From Methanosarcina sp. Ant1 (lineage in GTDB: Archaea > Halobacteriota > Methanosarcinia > Methanosarcinales > Methanosarcinaceae): 58,106 nt of DNA. Positions 18,721 through 28,117 of the stretch are shown one piece after another (position 1 is the first letter of the stretch; each line of letters begins with the position of its first letter). A program made the position numbers and the translations under genes. The stretch lies in assembly GCA_001714685.2 (NCBI GenBank), contig MDTP02000053.1, positions 1 to 58,106 on the forward strand, given 5' to 3'. The notes beneath the pieces are model-generated. The model was not told where the DNA came from. It did no database searches and saw nothing but the letters and a program-made list of their open reading frames with translations.

Positions 18721-19323
18721 GTGAAAGCTAAAACAAAACTCTGGTTTACGGAAGACGGAAAAACCGTTATGGGTGCTGGAAGAGCTGAGTTACTGAAAAC
18801 TATTGACGAAGAACATTCCCTTCGTAAAGCCTGTAAGAAGCTCGATATTTCATACAAACATGCCTGGATGATGCTTAAAAAAATGAATGAAGCTCTCGTT
18901 GAACCCGCAATAATCACAGTACGTGGGGGGAAGAATCAGGGAACCTTCCTGACCGAGCTAGGAAGAAAATTGCTGGCTGAGTATGAAACAAGCAAGCAAC
19001 TTATCAATGAAACAATTGGGGATGAAACCGCCTGGGAAAATATAGGCTTCAAGTTATCAGCCAGGAATCAGCTGCCTGGTAAAGTGCTTGAAGTAGAAAA
19101 AAGCGGGCTTGTTTGTAAGATCAAAATTGAAATGGAACCCTCAATTATAACCTCGGTGGTCACCGAAGAAGCTGTAGAAAAGCTGGACATAAAACCTGGA
19201 GATCGGATTTATGCTGTTATTAAATCGACTGAGGTAATGGTTGCAAAAACTGTCAACGAAAAAGGGCAGATAGAAGTTATTCGGACAGAAGCTAATTCGG
19301 ATGAGAAAAGTCACTTAGACTGA
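18721..19323 (+). CDS. ModE-type regulator (winged HTH plus molybdate-binding TOBE domain)
   Basis: A 200-residue protein. Residues 1-100 form the ModE/LysR-like winged helix (AELLKTIDEEHSLRKACKKL ... SYKHAWMMLKKMNE), and residues 120-192 a Mop/TOBE oxyanion-binding domain (ARNQLPGKVLEVEKSG ... AVIKSTEVMVAK). By analogy with bacterial ModE it should bind tungstate or molybdate and repress the transporter. GTG start with AAGGTGAAGGTGT upstream. It is the last gene of wtpABC, so it would control its own operon through the inverted repeat at 15461-15482. Single TOBE unit, shorter than E. coli ModE, which has two. Confidence 0.88.
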   Translation: MKAKTKLWFTEDGKTVMGAGRAELLKTIDEEHSLRKACKKLDISYKHAWMMLKKMNEALVEPAIITVRGGKNQGTFLTELGRKLLAEYETSKQLINETIGDETAWENIGFKLSARNQLPGKVLEVEKSGLVCKIKIEMEPSIITSVVTEEAVEKLDIKPGDRIYAVIKSTEVMVAKTVNEKGQIEVIRTEANSDEKSHLD

Positions 19324-19467
19324 AAAGTCATAGAAATGTTTTTTCATATCAGAGAAAATAAAAAACGTAAAAGAAATCAATCGCACCATTCCGGCTTGAT
19401 TGAATCTCAAACCTGAAAGTACAACTGATTATTATTGCGGGTCTCTTTTTCTTTTGACTCTTTAACT

Positions 19468-20523
19468 TCAATCCTGTTTCTTATTTCTGAATATGATAAA
19501 GCAGGCTGCAAGGGTCACAAATACGAAACCTGTTCCAAGCTCAAATCCTGGAAGTTTATTCTTTTCAGCGGGCAGGACTTGTGTGTTGACCTTGACGCTA
19601 TCTGAGATCTGGTTGTGCCCTTCCGTATCTTCATAGAGGATTTCGCTGTCTAAAGCGTACGGTTTGGGAGTTGCGGCTTTGTCCACGGCCAGGTCAAAGA
19701 CTGCAACTGCGTTTTCTCCAGGTTTCAGGGTGCCGAGGAAGGCCTGGTCATCGGTTGTGCTGAATGGGTCGCTGGCGCTTAACCTGACAGTTGCGTCTTT
19801 TGCAGGTTCTTCACCTGAATTTTTATAGGTTACATAGAGCATTCCCCCTTTATCGGGGTAAAGGCTACCATTTACCTGTGTGACCTCAAAGTAAGGTTCT
19901 TTCTTGACCTGGACCTCTATTATCTGGTTCTGGGTCGTGTTCTCGTACCAGATGCCTACTCCCTGGTTAGTAACCATTCCTGTGGCAGCATCAAGTTCGT
20001 CTCCGCTCACCTGAGCGTTGTTCTGGTATTTGTACGAAAGTTCCAGGTTCAGGGGGTATGTGCCTGCAGGAGCGTTTTTGTTGATTTCGATGGTGAACTT
20101 AGTGGGAGATGCGCTTTGTTTCCCCTGCTGAAGAGTGCCTGCTTCCTGAGGACCTGATTTTACCGTTATATTCGGATTATCGGATTTAAGAGTTGCAAGG
20201 ATACCAACAGCTGTCACAGCCTGGGTTTCGTATTTCATTTCCGCCTGTTGCAGCACTGTATCAAGTGAAGTGTCAGCATCTTTTTCGGACTTAAAACCAC
20301 TGATTACCCCCTTGTTCATAAGCCCTAAATTCAGGGTAACAGTATCTCCCCTGGAGTACTCGTTATTTCCAATCAGAGTGGCATCTAAGTCTGGCCCTCC
20401 GGAGACAGTGTAGAAATTTTTGCCGAAATCAAAACTTTCGGGTAATGCTGCCTGTACAGGCATTGTTGCGAGCAATAACATGAGAAGAGTTGCAATCGCA
20501 GAGATATTTCTTTTTTTAATCAT
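19468..20523 (-). CDS. COG1361-type S-layer-like protein with PGF-CTERM-like tail
   Basis: A secreted protein of about 351 residues. A signal peptide (NISAIATLLMLLLATMPVQA) is followed by Ig-like repeat domains of the COG1361/NEW3 type (GEEPAKDATVRLSASDPF, GTLKPGENAVAVFDLAV). The C-terminus is PGFELG, a hydrophobic helix and KKQD, like a PGF-CTERM sorting signal handled by an archaeosortase. I chose ATG 20523 because AGGTGATG lies before it; an in-frame ATG at 20547 has no such site. The start overlaps the stop of the upstream gene by 8 bases. Together with 20516-21655 and the RND transporter it forms a three-gene unit. Confidence 0.8.
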   Translation of the reverse strand: MIKKRNISAIATLLMLLLATMPVQAALPESFDFGKNFYTVSGGPDLDATLIGNNEYSRGDTVTLNLGLMNKGVISGFKSEKDADTSLDTVLQQAEMKYETQAVTAVGILATLKSDNPNITVKSGPQEAGTLQQGKQSASPTKFTIEINKNAPAGTYPLNLELSYKYQNNAQVSGDELDAATGMVTNQGVGIWYENTTQNQIIEVQVKKEPYFEVTQVNGSLYPDKGGMLYVTYKNSGEEPAKDATVRLSASDPFSTTDDQAFLGTLKPGENAVAVFDLAVDKAATPKPYALDSEILYEDTEGHNQISDSVKVNTQVLPAEKNKLPGFELGTGFVFVTLAACFIIFRNKKQD

Positions 20524-21655
20524 TCTCATCACCTGATTCATTTTCACTGTATTTTTTCCTGTTGCGGAGCACCTTTATAATCTGGTAGATTCCGATCAGA
20601 GCAAGTAATATAACAATTATGGTAGTTGTGCTGATCTTGGATTCGGACTGTTCAATTGGCATATACACTTTCATGTTCTCGGAAAACTTGGTTTTCCCGT
20701 CACTGTCAACGTACTTTATTTCACTATCAATACCGTAATTTTTCACCACTGCCTCAGGATCAGCCGAAATCTCAAATGATGCCGTCTGGCTTTCTCCCGG
20801 ACCTATCATCCCGAGCCTGACAATGGACTTGCTGGTGCCGAGGGGTTTCATGACCACAATTTTTGCCTGAGTATCCTCAGCTGCGGTCTCCCCTTGATTG
20901 GTATAAGTAACGTTTATCAAACTTGTTGAGCCCTGTTTCAGACTGCCTGAAATCTTGCTTATCTCAAACTTCGGCTCTTTTTTAATAGACATGTGAAGAG
21001 GAAGGGTAACATTTTTTGTAGTATATTCTCTTGTGTATGCTGTATCAGAAAGTCCGAGGTTTATTACCTTTGAAGTTTCCGTCCGGACGTTGCTCTGGTA
21101 TTCATACGTCACGGGAAGCTTCAGTTCATAATCTCCTGCGGGGGTACTGTCATCAATGCGTATGGTAAACTTGAGAGCTTGTGCATGTCCAGTTTCGAGT
21201 TCATCCGCAGTCTGGAGGCTTGTTGTGGGTTCGACATGGATGTAATCAGATTCCGAGATCAAGTTTGCTTTGATGCCTTTGGCTGTCGTACAATCCTTTT
21301 CTTCACTCATCTCGGCAAGAGCAATAAGCTCTTCTTTAGAATCCGGGATGAGGGCCTGATTTGCATAAAGCCGCTTCATGCCTTCAATTGTACCAGCATT
21401 TACAAGTTTTACCTGAAGGTCTGCAACTTCTCCCCTCTCTAATTCCGGGTCTCCTGTGACAGAGGCCACAATGGCCGGCTCTCCGTAGACTTTGTAATAG
21501 TCAACAGTGTACCCGTTTCCCGGAATCAGGAAATCTTTCTCATCATCATCTCCAAGAGCTGGAGATACGGTTATTGAGAGAGCTGAGAGGAGAAGTGCAA
21601 TTAAAATAAAAGTTGTTACTATTTTCTGCGATGTGTACTTTTGGGGTTTGTTCAT
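20516..21655 (-). CDS. COG1361-type S-layer-like protein with C-terminal membrane anchor
   Basis: A 379-residue paralogue of the next gene: signal peptide (IVTTFILIALLLSALSITVS), Ig-like domains with GSLKQGSTSLINVTYTNQGE and GPGESQTASFEISADPEA, and one C-terminal helix (TTTIIVILLALIGIYQII) followed by basic residues, without a PGF motif. The ATG overlaps the stop of the RND gene (ATGA). It is likely an extracellular partner of the transporter, since such pairs recur next to MMPL proteins in methanogens. The biochemical role is unknown. Confidence 0.8.
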   Translation of the reverse strand: MNKPQKYTSQKIVTTFILIALLLSALSITVSPALGDDDEKDFLIPGNGYTVDYYKVYGEPAIVASVTGDPELERGEVADLQVKLVNAGTIEGMKRLYANQALIPDSKEELIALAEMSEEKDCTTAKGIKANLISESDYIHVEPTTSLQTADELETGHAQALKFTIRIDDSTPAGDYELKLPVTYEYQSNVRTETSKVINLGLSDTAYTREYTTKNVTLPLHMSIKKEPKFEISKISGSLKQGSTSLINVTYTNQGETAAEDTQAKIVVMKPLGTSKSIVRLGMIGPGESQTASFEISADPEAVVKNYGIDSEIKYVDSDGKTKFSENMKVYMPIEQSESKISTTTIIVILLALIGIYQIIKVLRNRKKYSENESGDEND

Positions 21656-24000
21656 TGGATATCGGCCCCTTTGACGTTATTTGCTTTTTTCTGTAACGCC
21701 TGTATTCCTCTTTTCTTGTCCCTCCAGGAGTCCAGTACTATGATAAGAGGCGGGAACACTACGAAGGTTGCAACCAGGACAAGCAGAATATCAATAACCG
21801 TCACCATTCCAAAGTCGCTGATTAGAGAAAATGGAGATGCGATCAAAGCTGCAAACCCGAAAACAACAGTGGCTCCTGAGGCAATAAGGGCCGCCCCGAT
21901 ACTCGCACTTGTCTTATGTATGGCTTCTAGAGGGCTGGCTCCTTCGTCCCTTTCTTCAAAGTATCTTTCCATCATGAGGATTGAGTATTCGCATCCTATC
22001 CCAAGAATTAATGCTCCAAGGGTTGCAGTCATTGGGGTGTAGACAAGGTTCAGGGAACTCATCACCAATCCGGACCAGCCGGTCACCATAAACATCGGGA
22101 TAATAGGAACTAGAGCTTTTAGCCAGTCCCTGTAAACGACTAAAAGGCCGGCCAATACCAGGAAAAGCCCAATATAGGTCATTTCAATCCTTCCACCTGT
22201 AAGAGCGCCTATGACCTCAGTAAAGACGACAGAGTGCCCGGTGATAGTTACAGTAGTACCTGGAGGAGCCTGCATCCATTGAATATCCTGTTTTACGATA
22301 TTAGTCAAATCTTGAATCCCTGTGACCTTTATATCGGAAGCTGCATTTCCAATATTGAAATTTAAGAGAAGTATGTTTTTGCCGTACATATAGCGGCTTT
22401 TCTGGGATTCTGGAATGTTTTCATAGATTGCCTCAATCTCATTACGGCTATCCGGGATTGTGCCTCCGTTTAACTCTTTTACAAGAGTCACAATGCTTGA
22501 TGCACTGTAAATGTGTGCTCTGTGAACTTCATGTTCGCTGAACCTATCCATCCACTTCAGAACATTAGGGTCAGCAGTATCCTCAACCTTTATGATAAGG
22601 TTAAGTTCATCGCTTCCGCCCATGATATCCTTCAAATGCTGCAGGTCCAAAAGAGCTGGCATGTCCTGGGGAACAAAATTGTTTGTATCAGTCTGGATGC
22701 CCACCGACTCATCGGCATAGAGGCCTCCAATGCAGAGTAGAGTTGCAATTCCGATGACAATCACATTGTACTTTATTGTCAAGTCGGTGAGCTTTCCCAG
22801 GAAATCTCCTATAAACCGGGGTTTTGGTTTCTTGGGAGATACTTTCTCTACACTTGCTTTTGTAGGTCTTAATCTGCCCTTTAATCTCTTCCACATGCCT
22901 TTTTCTGAGATGCCGTCAAAGAGAGAAACGGTAATTACACCAACAAAGAGAGCTGCGAGGTAGCACATTACTATGCCTATCGTGAGAAGTTTCCCAAAAT
23001 CCTGAATCATTGGAACCGTGGATGTAAACAAGGAAAAGAAGCCTAGAGCAGTCATAGTAAGAGCTATGAGTACAGCAGGTCCCGTGTGTTTTACAGTTCT
23101 TATAATAGCTTTGGATTTGTTTCCTTCTTTACGCAGTTCTTCTTCAATCCTGTTATGGAACTGAATAGCATAATCAATGCCAAGTCCTATCAATACCGGG
23201 AACGCTGACATGGAAACCATAGAAAGTGGGATTCCCAGGAATCCCATGGCCCCGAAAGTGTAGATTATACCAAGGAAAACGATAGGTAAGGGCAGCAATC
23301 TCCAGCGGACGTGCCCGAAAACAAGGCTCAGCACGATGAGCATAAAGAAGGCAGCAAGCGCAAGCAAGGGCCCCATACTTGAATTCATCTCAGTGTTCAT
23401 TGCGATGCTGAAAGCCGGATCGCCTGTTACTATGACATTGTATGAGGGAGGAAAATCCGAAAGTTTGACAGCTTCTTCGGTCGCCTTCAAAATTTCTTTT
23501 GTCTTGTCTTCTGTGACGGATCCAGCCATTACCACAGAAACCACCATGTGCGTATTGTCAGGGATCAGTTTTCCGAATATAGTGGGGTTTCCATCAATAA
23601 TTGTCTTAACTTCTGTATCAGTATCCGGTATTCGGGACCTACCTATCATCTGGTAGTTTATTTTCTTTATAATAGAAGCAGGGCTTGTTGTTTCAACAAC
23701 CCCCTCAGTGGACTGAAGCTGGTGATCAAGTCGATCCACAGCTTGCATTACCTCCGCGGACCTTACGTCGTTTCCTTCTACCATCACCACGATAGATTGA
23801 GTCTGAAATAAGCTTGTGTAAAGGTGATCGTAGTCCTGGTACAGCCGCGAATCTTTCCCTACAAAGGTATCCGTTCCTGATGCCATATAGATTTTCTGTG
23901 CACCCTGCATTGATAACAAGATGAGAAGAAAAAAGACCAGAAGTATGGTCATGCGGTTGTTCTGGATAAATACTCCAAGTTTTTCAAAAATGGTCTTAAT
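21652..24000 (-). CDS. RND/MMPL-family transporter, probable ATT start
   Basis: A large exporter of the RND superfamily (hydrophobe/MMPL type) with two copies of one membrane helix, a big extracytoplasmic loop and a five-helix bundle: 12 helices in all. Conserved blocks are PVLIGLGIDYAIQFHNRIEE in the first half and LGALILGIGCEYSILMMERY in the second, holding the helix-4-type motif. The first ATG is at 23952, but family members have a cytoplasmic segment before helix 1, and the codons before it read IKTIFEKLGVFIQNNR. That stretch begins with ATT (23998-24000), six bases after GAGAGGAA and shortly after an in-frame TGA. I therefore propose an ATT start (782 residues). Substrate unknown. Confidence 0.85.
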   Translation of the reverse strand: MKTIFEKLGVFIQNNRMTILLVFFLLILLSMQGAQKIYMASGTDTFVGKDSRLYQDYDHLYTSLFQTQSIVVMVEGNDVRSAEVMQAVDRLDHQLQSTEGVVETTSPASIIKKINYQMIGRSRIPDTDTEVKTIIDGNPTIFGKLIPDNTHMVVSVVMAGSVTEDKTKEILKATEEAVKLSDFPPSYNVIVTGDPAFSIAMNTEMNSSMGPLLALAAFFMLIVLSLVFGHVRWRLLPLPIVFLGIIYTFGAMGFLGIPLSMVSMSAFPVLIGLGIDYAIQFHNRIEEELRKEGNKSKAIIRTVKHTGPAVLIALTMTALGFFSLFTSTVPMIQDFGKLLTIGIVMCYLAALFVGVITVSLFDGISEKGMWKRLKGRLRPTKASVEKVSPKKPKPRFIGDFLGKLTDLTIKYNVIVIGIATLLCIGGLYADESVGIQTDTNNFVPQDMPALLDLQHLKDIMGGSDELNLIIKVEDTADPNVLKWMDRFSEHEVHRAHIYSASSIVTLVKELNGGTIPDSRNEIEAIYENIPESQKSRYMYGKNILLLNFNIGNAASDIKVTGIQDLTNIVKQDIQWMQAPPGTTVTITGHSVVFTEVIGALTGGRIEMTYIGLFLVLAGLLVVYRDWLKALVPIIPMFMVTGWSGLVMSSLNLVYTPMTATLGALILGIGCEYSILMMERYFEERDEGASPLEAIHKTSASIGAALIASGATVVFGFAALIASPFSLISDFGMVTVIDILLVLVATFVVFPPLIIVLDSWRDKKRGIQALQKKANNVKGADIQ

Positions 24001-24382
24001 GGCGGATTCCTCTCATTACTTTTTTGAGGTATTTTTTAAAGGAAATTGATTTATTATGTAAGTAAAATAAATGATAGTATCATTTTTTACTTCCTAAATT
24101 ATATTTTATGTTTTTGAATCGATATAACAGCATAAAGCTCAGTTTGAGAGTGAAAATCTGAGCTGAGAGACTACAATTGTTGAATTGAGATTTTTCGCAT
24201 ATCTTCGAAAGATACTATTTAATTTAGGAGTTTTGATCTTAAACTGGACTCTCTGCCTTAAGTTAAGTAAGATCCTACTTTTCAAAGATTCTGGGCTGCT
24301 TTAAAATCAATTCTTTTATAATGCAAAATTTTTGCGGAATCGTCTAATCGGGAAGATATTTACAGGTCTTAGTAAGATAAAC

Positions 24383-24418
24383 AAAAGATTTAAATCTAGT
24401 GTTACTTTAGGGGTAACA
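24383..24418 (+). promoter_or_regulatory. Promoter of the TrmB-type regulator with inverted repeat
   Basis: CAAAAGATTTAAATC (24382-24396) is nearly the same BRE/TATA as at wtpA. It is followed by TGTTAC (24400-24405), a seven-base spacer and GTAACA (24413-24418). The ATG is at 24420, about 27 bases after the TATA centre, so the message should be leaderless. The dyad is a candidate operator for self-control. Confidence 0.6.
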
Positions 24419-24419
24419 A

Positions 24420-25190
24420 ATGTTTTCGCAAATTAATCCTCAGTTAATTAGCAACCTTGAAAAGCTCGGGCTAACTGAAAACGAGGCCAAAGCTTATGTT
24501 GGGCTTGTTAGTTTGAGGGAGGCCACAGCCCGCGAAATTCATGAACTTACAAATGTGCCAAGAGCCAAAGTATATGAGCTCCTTAAAGTGCTTGCCAAGA
24601 AAGGTTATCTGGAAGTAAGACAAGGGACTCCAACTTATTTTAGGGCAGTTGATCCAAAGCAGATAATCGGGAAGATAAAGGATGAATTTCTCGATTGTGT
24701 AACTGAGACACTTAACCAGCTTAACGAACTGAGTTATGAGCTTCCGAAGAGTTCTCCTGTATGGTGTATCCAGAGTGAATGGGGAATAAAGAACAGGATC
24801 CGTGAAATCCTTGCCGGAGCGAAAGAAGAGTTGATTATTTTCTCATCCAGCCCTGAGTACCTCCAGGAATTTGAAGCGGAACTGCAAAAACTGGCAAAAA
24901 CGTGCAGGTTAATTCTTATCGTGAATGAGCTCGAAAGATTCAGCTCGATGCCTTTTAAATTTAGAGAAGTTACAAAAGAGTTTAAAGACTCCATAAATAA
25001 TATTGTGATTGACGGCACTCAGTATAACGAAGAACTCTTCATAATTGCTGACGGAAAGGAATCAATTGGAGTTCATAGTGTAGGGAATAAAAGAGAAGCA
25101 GTAGTTATCAGAATGCCAATTGTCTGTTACATGCAAAAATTGATCTACAGCAAGGTGCTTGAACCCAGTCTTATCAAAAAAGATCAGTAA
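24420..25190 (+). CDS. TrmB-family transcriptional regulator
   Basis: A 256-residue regulator. Residues 8-75 are the TrmB winged HTH (LEKLGLTENEAKAYVGLVSL ... NVPRAKVYELLKVLAKKGYL). The rest is the sensor part with a phospholipase-D-like fold, seen as EELIIFSSSPEYLQEFEAEL. The family controls sugar or redox and envelope genes in archaea by ligand-dependent binding. It is divergent from the RND/COG1361 unit, with a 419-bp spacer, and could control it; this is inference from position only. The start is fixed by the promoter spacing described at 24383-24418. Confidence 0.85.
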   Translation: MFSQINPQLISNLEKLGLTENEAKAYVGLVSLREATAREIHELTNVPRAKVYELLKVLAKKGYLEVRQGTPTYFRAVDPKQIIGKIKDEFLDCVTETLNQLNELSYELPKSSPVWCIQSEWGIKNRIREILAGAKEELIIFSSSPEYLQEFEAELQKLAKTCRLILIVNELERFSSMPFKFREVTKEFKDSINNIVIDGTQYNEELFIIADGKESIGVHSVGNKREAVVIRMPIVCYMQKLIYSKVLEPSLIKKDQ

Positions 25191-25231
25191 CCAGCCCCTA
25201 TAAGGCCAGTCCTATCAGAGATTTCATCTTT

Positions 25232-26491
25232 TCATACAAACTGGAGAAAACTCCTCATTTGAAATCTTATCCATTCATTTATCCGGTTCAGGCCACTGAT
25301 ACACGCATTTGAGAACGATAAAGGTTTTACATTTGCGGGAGTAAGTGTACACATGTAGACATCGGGACTCCCATTGCGATAATCCTGCCACACGATCCTG
25401 TCGTCGTAGATAGAAGGCATCTCCTGTTTTGATTCATCAGCAGTGATTCGGGTTTCTGTGGAAGTGGAGAGGTCATACATGTAGATATCACAGTTTCCAT
25501 TTCGCCCATCCTGCCACACAATTCTTTTCTCATAGATAGTGGGAAGTAAATTTGATTCATCGTTTATGAACCCGGTTGTGATTCGTATTTCCGAAGAAGT
25601 GGAGGGGTCGTACATGTATATACCGGGATTATCCAGGTTTGAGAGGGTATTCAAGTTTGAGGGATTATTCAGGTTTGCATTGCGCCTATCCGCCCACACT
25701 ATCTTATTGCCGTAGATAGCAACAGGTTCGTACTGATCAGATTCATAAGTAGTGATACTAGTTTCCTTGGAAGTGAGACTCTTTATTATTTTTTGGGGTT
25801 TTGATTGATTAAAGCCGCTAAATAGGGAAAATAAATCTAAACTTTGATGGTTCCACAACATGTTAAAAAGCATCCTGGGAGTGGAGAGTTCGTATAGGTA
25901 TATCTCCTTACCATTGCGATTATCCTGCCATACTATTCTGTCCCCATAGATAGCAGGTTCTGTCTGATTTGATCTATCGGTGCTTATCTGAGTTTCCTTC
26001 TGAGTGGAAAGATCGTACATGTAGATATCCCAGTTTCCATTGCGCTCATCCTGCCACAATACCCTGTCCCCATAGATAGCCGGGTTCACCTGATCGCTTG
26101 ATTCGTCGGTGATCTGACTTTCCTTCTGAGTGGAAAGGTCATACATGTAGATATCGTAGTTTCCATTTTGTTCATCCTGCCATACTATTCTGTCCCCGCA
26201 GATAGCAGGTTCCGTCTGATTTGATTCATTGGTTGTAATCCGGGTTTCTGTGGAAATTGAGAAATTATACATGTAAATATCCCAGTTTCCATTGCGCTCA
26301 TCCTGCCATACTATCCTATCCCCATAGATAGCAGGATCTATCTGAGCTGATTCATTATTAGTAATCTGAGTCTCAATAAGGGTAAATTGACCATCTACAT
26401 GCTGTGTGGAAGCTGCATATGCTGCAGACGTGAAGGAAATTAAGAACAAGAAAGTTAAGATTACTGAATAAAGTATATTTTTAGTTCCCAT
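25232..26491 (-). CDS. Secreted TolB/WD40-like beta-propeller protein
   Basis: A 419-residue protein with a signal peptide (NILYSVILTFLFLISFTSAA) and six or so repeats of about 45 residues, each with AIYGDRIVWQDERNG and DIYMYDLSTQKET. These are the PD40/TolB-like blades common in secreted Methanosarcina proteins. Two spacer-like insertions break the regular pattern near residues 205-245 (FSLFSGFNQSKPQKIIKSLT) and 265-280 (NLNNPSNLNTLSNLDNPG). It is convergent with the TrmB gene, with only 41 bp between. No anchor is present, so it is probably released or bound non-covalently. Function unknown. Confidence 0.85.
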   Translation of the reverse strand: MGTKNILYSVILTFLFLISFTSAAYAASTQHVDGQFTLIETQITNNESAQIDPAIYGDRIVWQDERNGNWDIYMYNFSISTETRITTNESNQTEPAICGDRIVWQDEQNGNYDIYMYDLSTQKESQITDESSDQVNPAIYGDRVLWQDERNGNWDIYMYDLSTQKETQISTDRSNQTEPAIYGDRIVWQDNRNGKEIYLYELSTPRMLFNMLWNHQSLDLFSLFSGFNQSKPQKIIKSLTSKETSITTYESDQYEPVAIYGNKIVWADRRNANLNNPSNLNTLSNLDNPGIYMYDPSTSSEIRITTGFINDESNLLPTIYEKRIVWQDGRNGNCDIYMYDLSTSTETRITADESKQEMPSIYDDRIVWQDYRNGSPDVYMCTLTPANVKPLSFSNACISGLNRINEWIRFQMRSFLQFV

Positions 26492-26682
26492 TTGTTTATC
26501 CCTTTATTTTTAATGTGATAATTTCTAACGCGACGACCTCTGAAAAATCTTAATTCATTTACACATTACTAATTTTTAAACATTTTTGTTTTGGATCTTT
26601 TTTTGGATCCTATATTTATACTAAAGTATTTTCCTGAAAAATGTTAAGGCAAACTTCTAAAGAAGCTGATCTTATATTCCAT

Positions 26683-26722
26683 GACTGTAAAATTGATCCA
26701 TTCCAGGACTGTAAAATTGATC
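26683..26722 (+). repeat. Short direct repeat in a gene-free stretch
   Basis: GACTGTAAAATTGATC occurs at 26683 and again at 26707. The stretch 26492-26948 holds no convincing gene; open frames there lack ribosome sites and resemble nothing. Confidence 0.4.
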
Positions 26723-26948
26723 ATGTCATCATCTTCTCTTTAGCAAGAGATTCGAAAACTTCCAGGGTGCTCAATTCGTTACAGTACAATTGTTCGTCTT
26801 CATTCCTTTTAGCAGGCAAATTCTCAGCATTAAAAAAAGAAACACAGCTGAAGGTCAACGCTGTCGGATACTATTAATATTATCCCGAGACAATTCTTCC
26901 ATCAGGCTTTTTCACAAACGAAGGTTAGAGAGTAAACAGGTGTATAAT

Positions 26949-27611
26949 ATGAACAGCGTAAAAATTGAAAATGTAAATATCAAATGGTTAGGGCATTCTG
27001 GTTTTTTGCTTGAGGGGGATGGCAAAAAAGTCTATATAGACCCTTTTGAAATCAGTGAAGAGCCGGCTTTTGATGATAAGGCAGATATCTTGCTGATCAC
27101 CCATGAGCACTTTGACCACTGCAGCCCGGAAGATATCCGGAAGGTCAGGCGATCGGATTCAACGACTCTGATTCCCGAAAACTGTTCTCTTGAATTCAGG
27201 GGAGATGCGAGACGAGTTGCTGAGGGGGATACTCTGGCTGATGGGCTTGAAATCAAAGGAACAAGGATTGAGGTAGTTCCAGCCTATAATCTCAATAAGA
27301 CTTATCACCCCCGCGGTTTTGGAGTTGGGTACATAGTGGAACTTGGAGGGATCCGGATTTATCATGCAGGAGATTGTGATTTCTTCCCTGAGATGAAGAG
27401 TATCAAGGCCGATATCGCTCTTTTGCCTATAGGAGGCACGTATACTATGGACGAGGAAGAGGCTGCCAGTGCAGCCGCAGTTATATCCCCAAAGATCGTA
27501 ATTCCAATGCATTACGGGAGATCAGGGAGAAAGGATGGAAATCCCGAAAAGTTTAAGACTCTTGTACACGGCAAGAATCCGGATATTAATGTGATTATTC
27601 TTGATTCCTGA
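26949..27611 (+). CDS. Metallo-beta-lactamase-fold metal-dependent hydrolase (UlaG-like)
   Basis: A 220-residue hydrolase. The metal-binding motif THEHFDH (51-57), the strand IYHAGDCDFFPEM and the late histidine in IPMHYGRSG are the three signature sites of the fold; the N-terminus IKWLGHSGFLLEGDGKKVYI is typical of the UPF0173/UlaG-like group. The start at 26949 is supported by AGGTG 7 bases upstream; the frame stays open further upstream but without a ribosome site. The substrate is unknown in archaea. It is followed by rnp4 after 80 bp, perhaps in one transcript. Confidence 0.88.
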   Translation: MNSVKIENVNIKWLGHSGFLLEGDGKKVYIDPFEISEEPAFDDKADILLITHEHFDHCSPEDIRKVRRSDSTTLIPENCSLEFRGDARRVAEGDTLADGLEIKGTRIEVVPAYNLNKTYHPRGFGVGYIVELGGIRIYHAGDCDFFPEMKSIKADIALLPIGGTYTMDEEEAASAAAVISPKIVIPMHYGRSGRKDGNPEKFKTLVHGKNPDINVIILDS

Positions 27612-27691
27612 TTTCGCTTCTGATTTCGCTTTTCAGAGAAGGGGCAGGAGTCGGATTATGAGACAAGAGAAAACGCAGGATCGGTCTACAC

Positions 27692-28015
27692 ATGTCTAAA
27701 ATGGCAAGAAAACAGCAGAAGAACCTGATTCAAGACATTGCAGCCCAACGCATGTGGCGGCTTTTTGAGCTTGCGAAAAGGGAGTACGCAGAACAGCCTG
27801 ACCGCAGCGAACGCTACGTACAGCTCATCAGGAATATTTCCATGAGGAACAGGATAACTATTCCAAGGGAGATCAAAAGAAGTATTTGCAAACATTGCTA
27901 TGCTTTTCTAATGCCTGGGAAAAATGCCCGTTACAGGCTGAAGGAAGGATTTATCGTGATTTCCTGCCAGCGCTGCGGAAAGGAAATGAGGTATCCATAT
28001 AAAAGGTTAAAATAA
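27692..28015 (+). CDS. rnp4: Ribonuclease P protein component 4 (Rpp21)
   Basis: An archaeal RNase P subunit that works with Rpp29 on the specificity domain of the RNA in tRNA 5' maturation. 107 residues: N-terminal helices (KNLIQDIAAQRMWRLFELAK), then a zinc ribbon with CKHCYAFLMPG and CQRCGKE, four cysteines in all. An in-frame ATG at 27701 is an alternative start; neither has a strong ribosome site. The gene next to it on the other strand is srp19, so the region is informational. Confidence 0.92.
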   Translation: MSKMARKQQKNLIQDIAAQRMWRLFELAKREYAEQPDRSERYVQLIRNISMRNRITIPREIKRSICKHCYAFLMPGKNARYRLKEGFIVISCQRCGKEMRYPYKRLK

Positions 28016-28117
28016 GGGCTAACTGGCATTTGCTGTCCTGAAATGTTCAATCTTGAAGCCAGCGCCTACTAAACCGTATCATTCATTTTATTTAGTCAAC
28101 GACGCCAATTTGCAATT

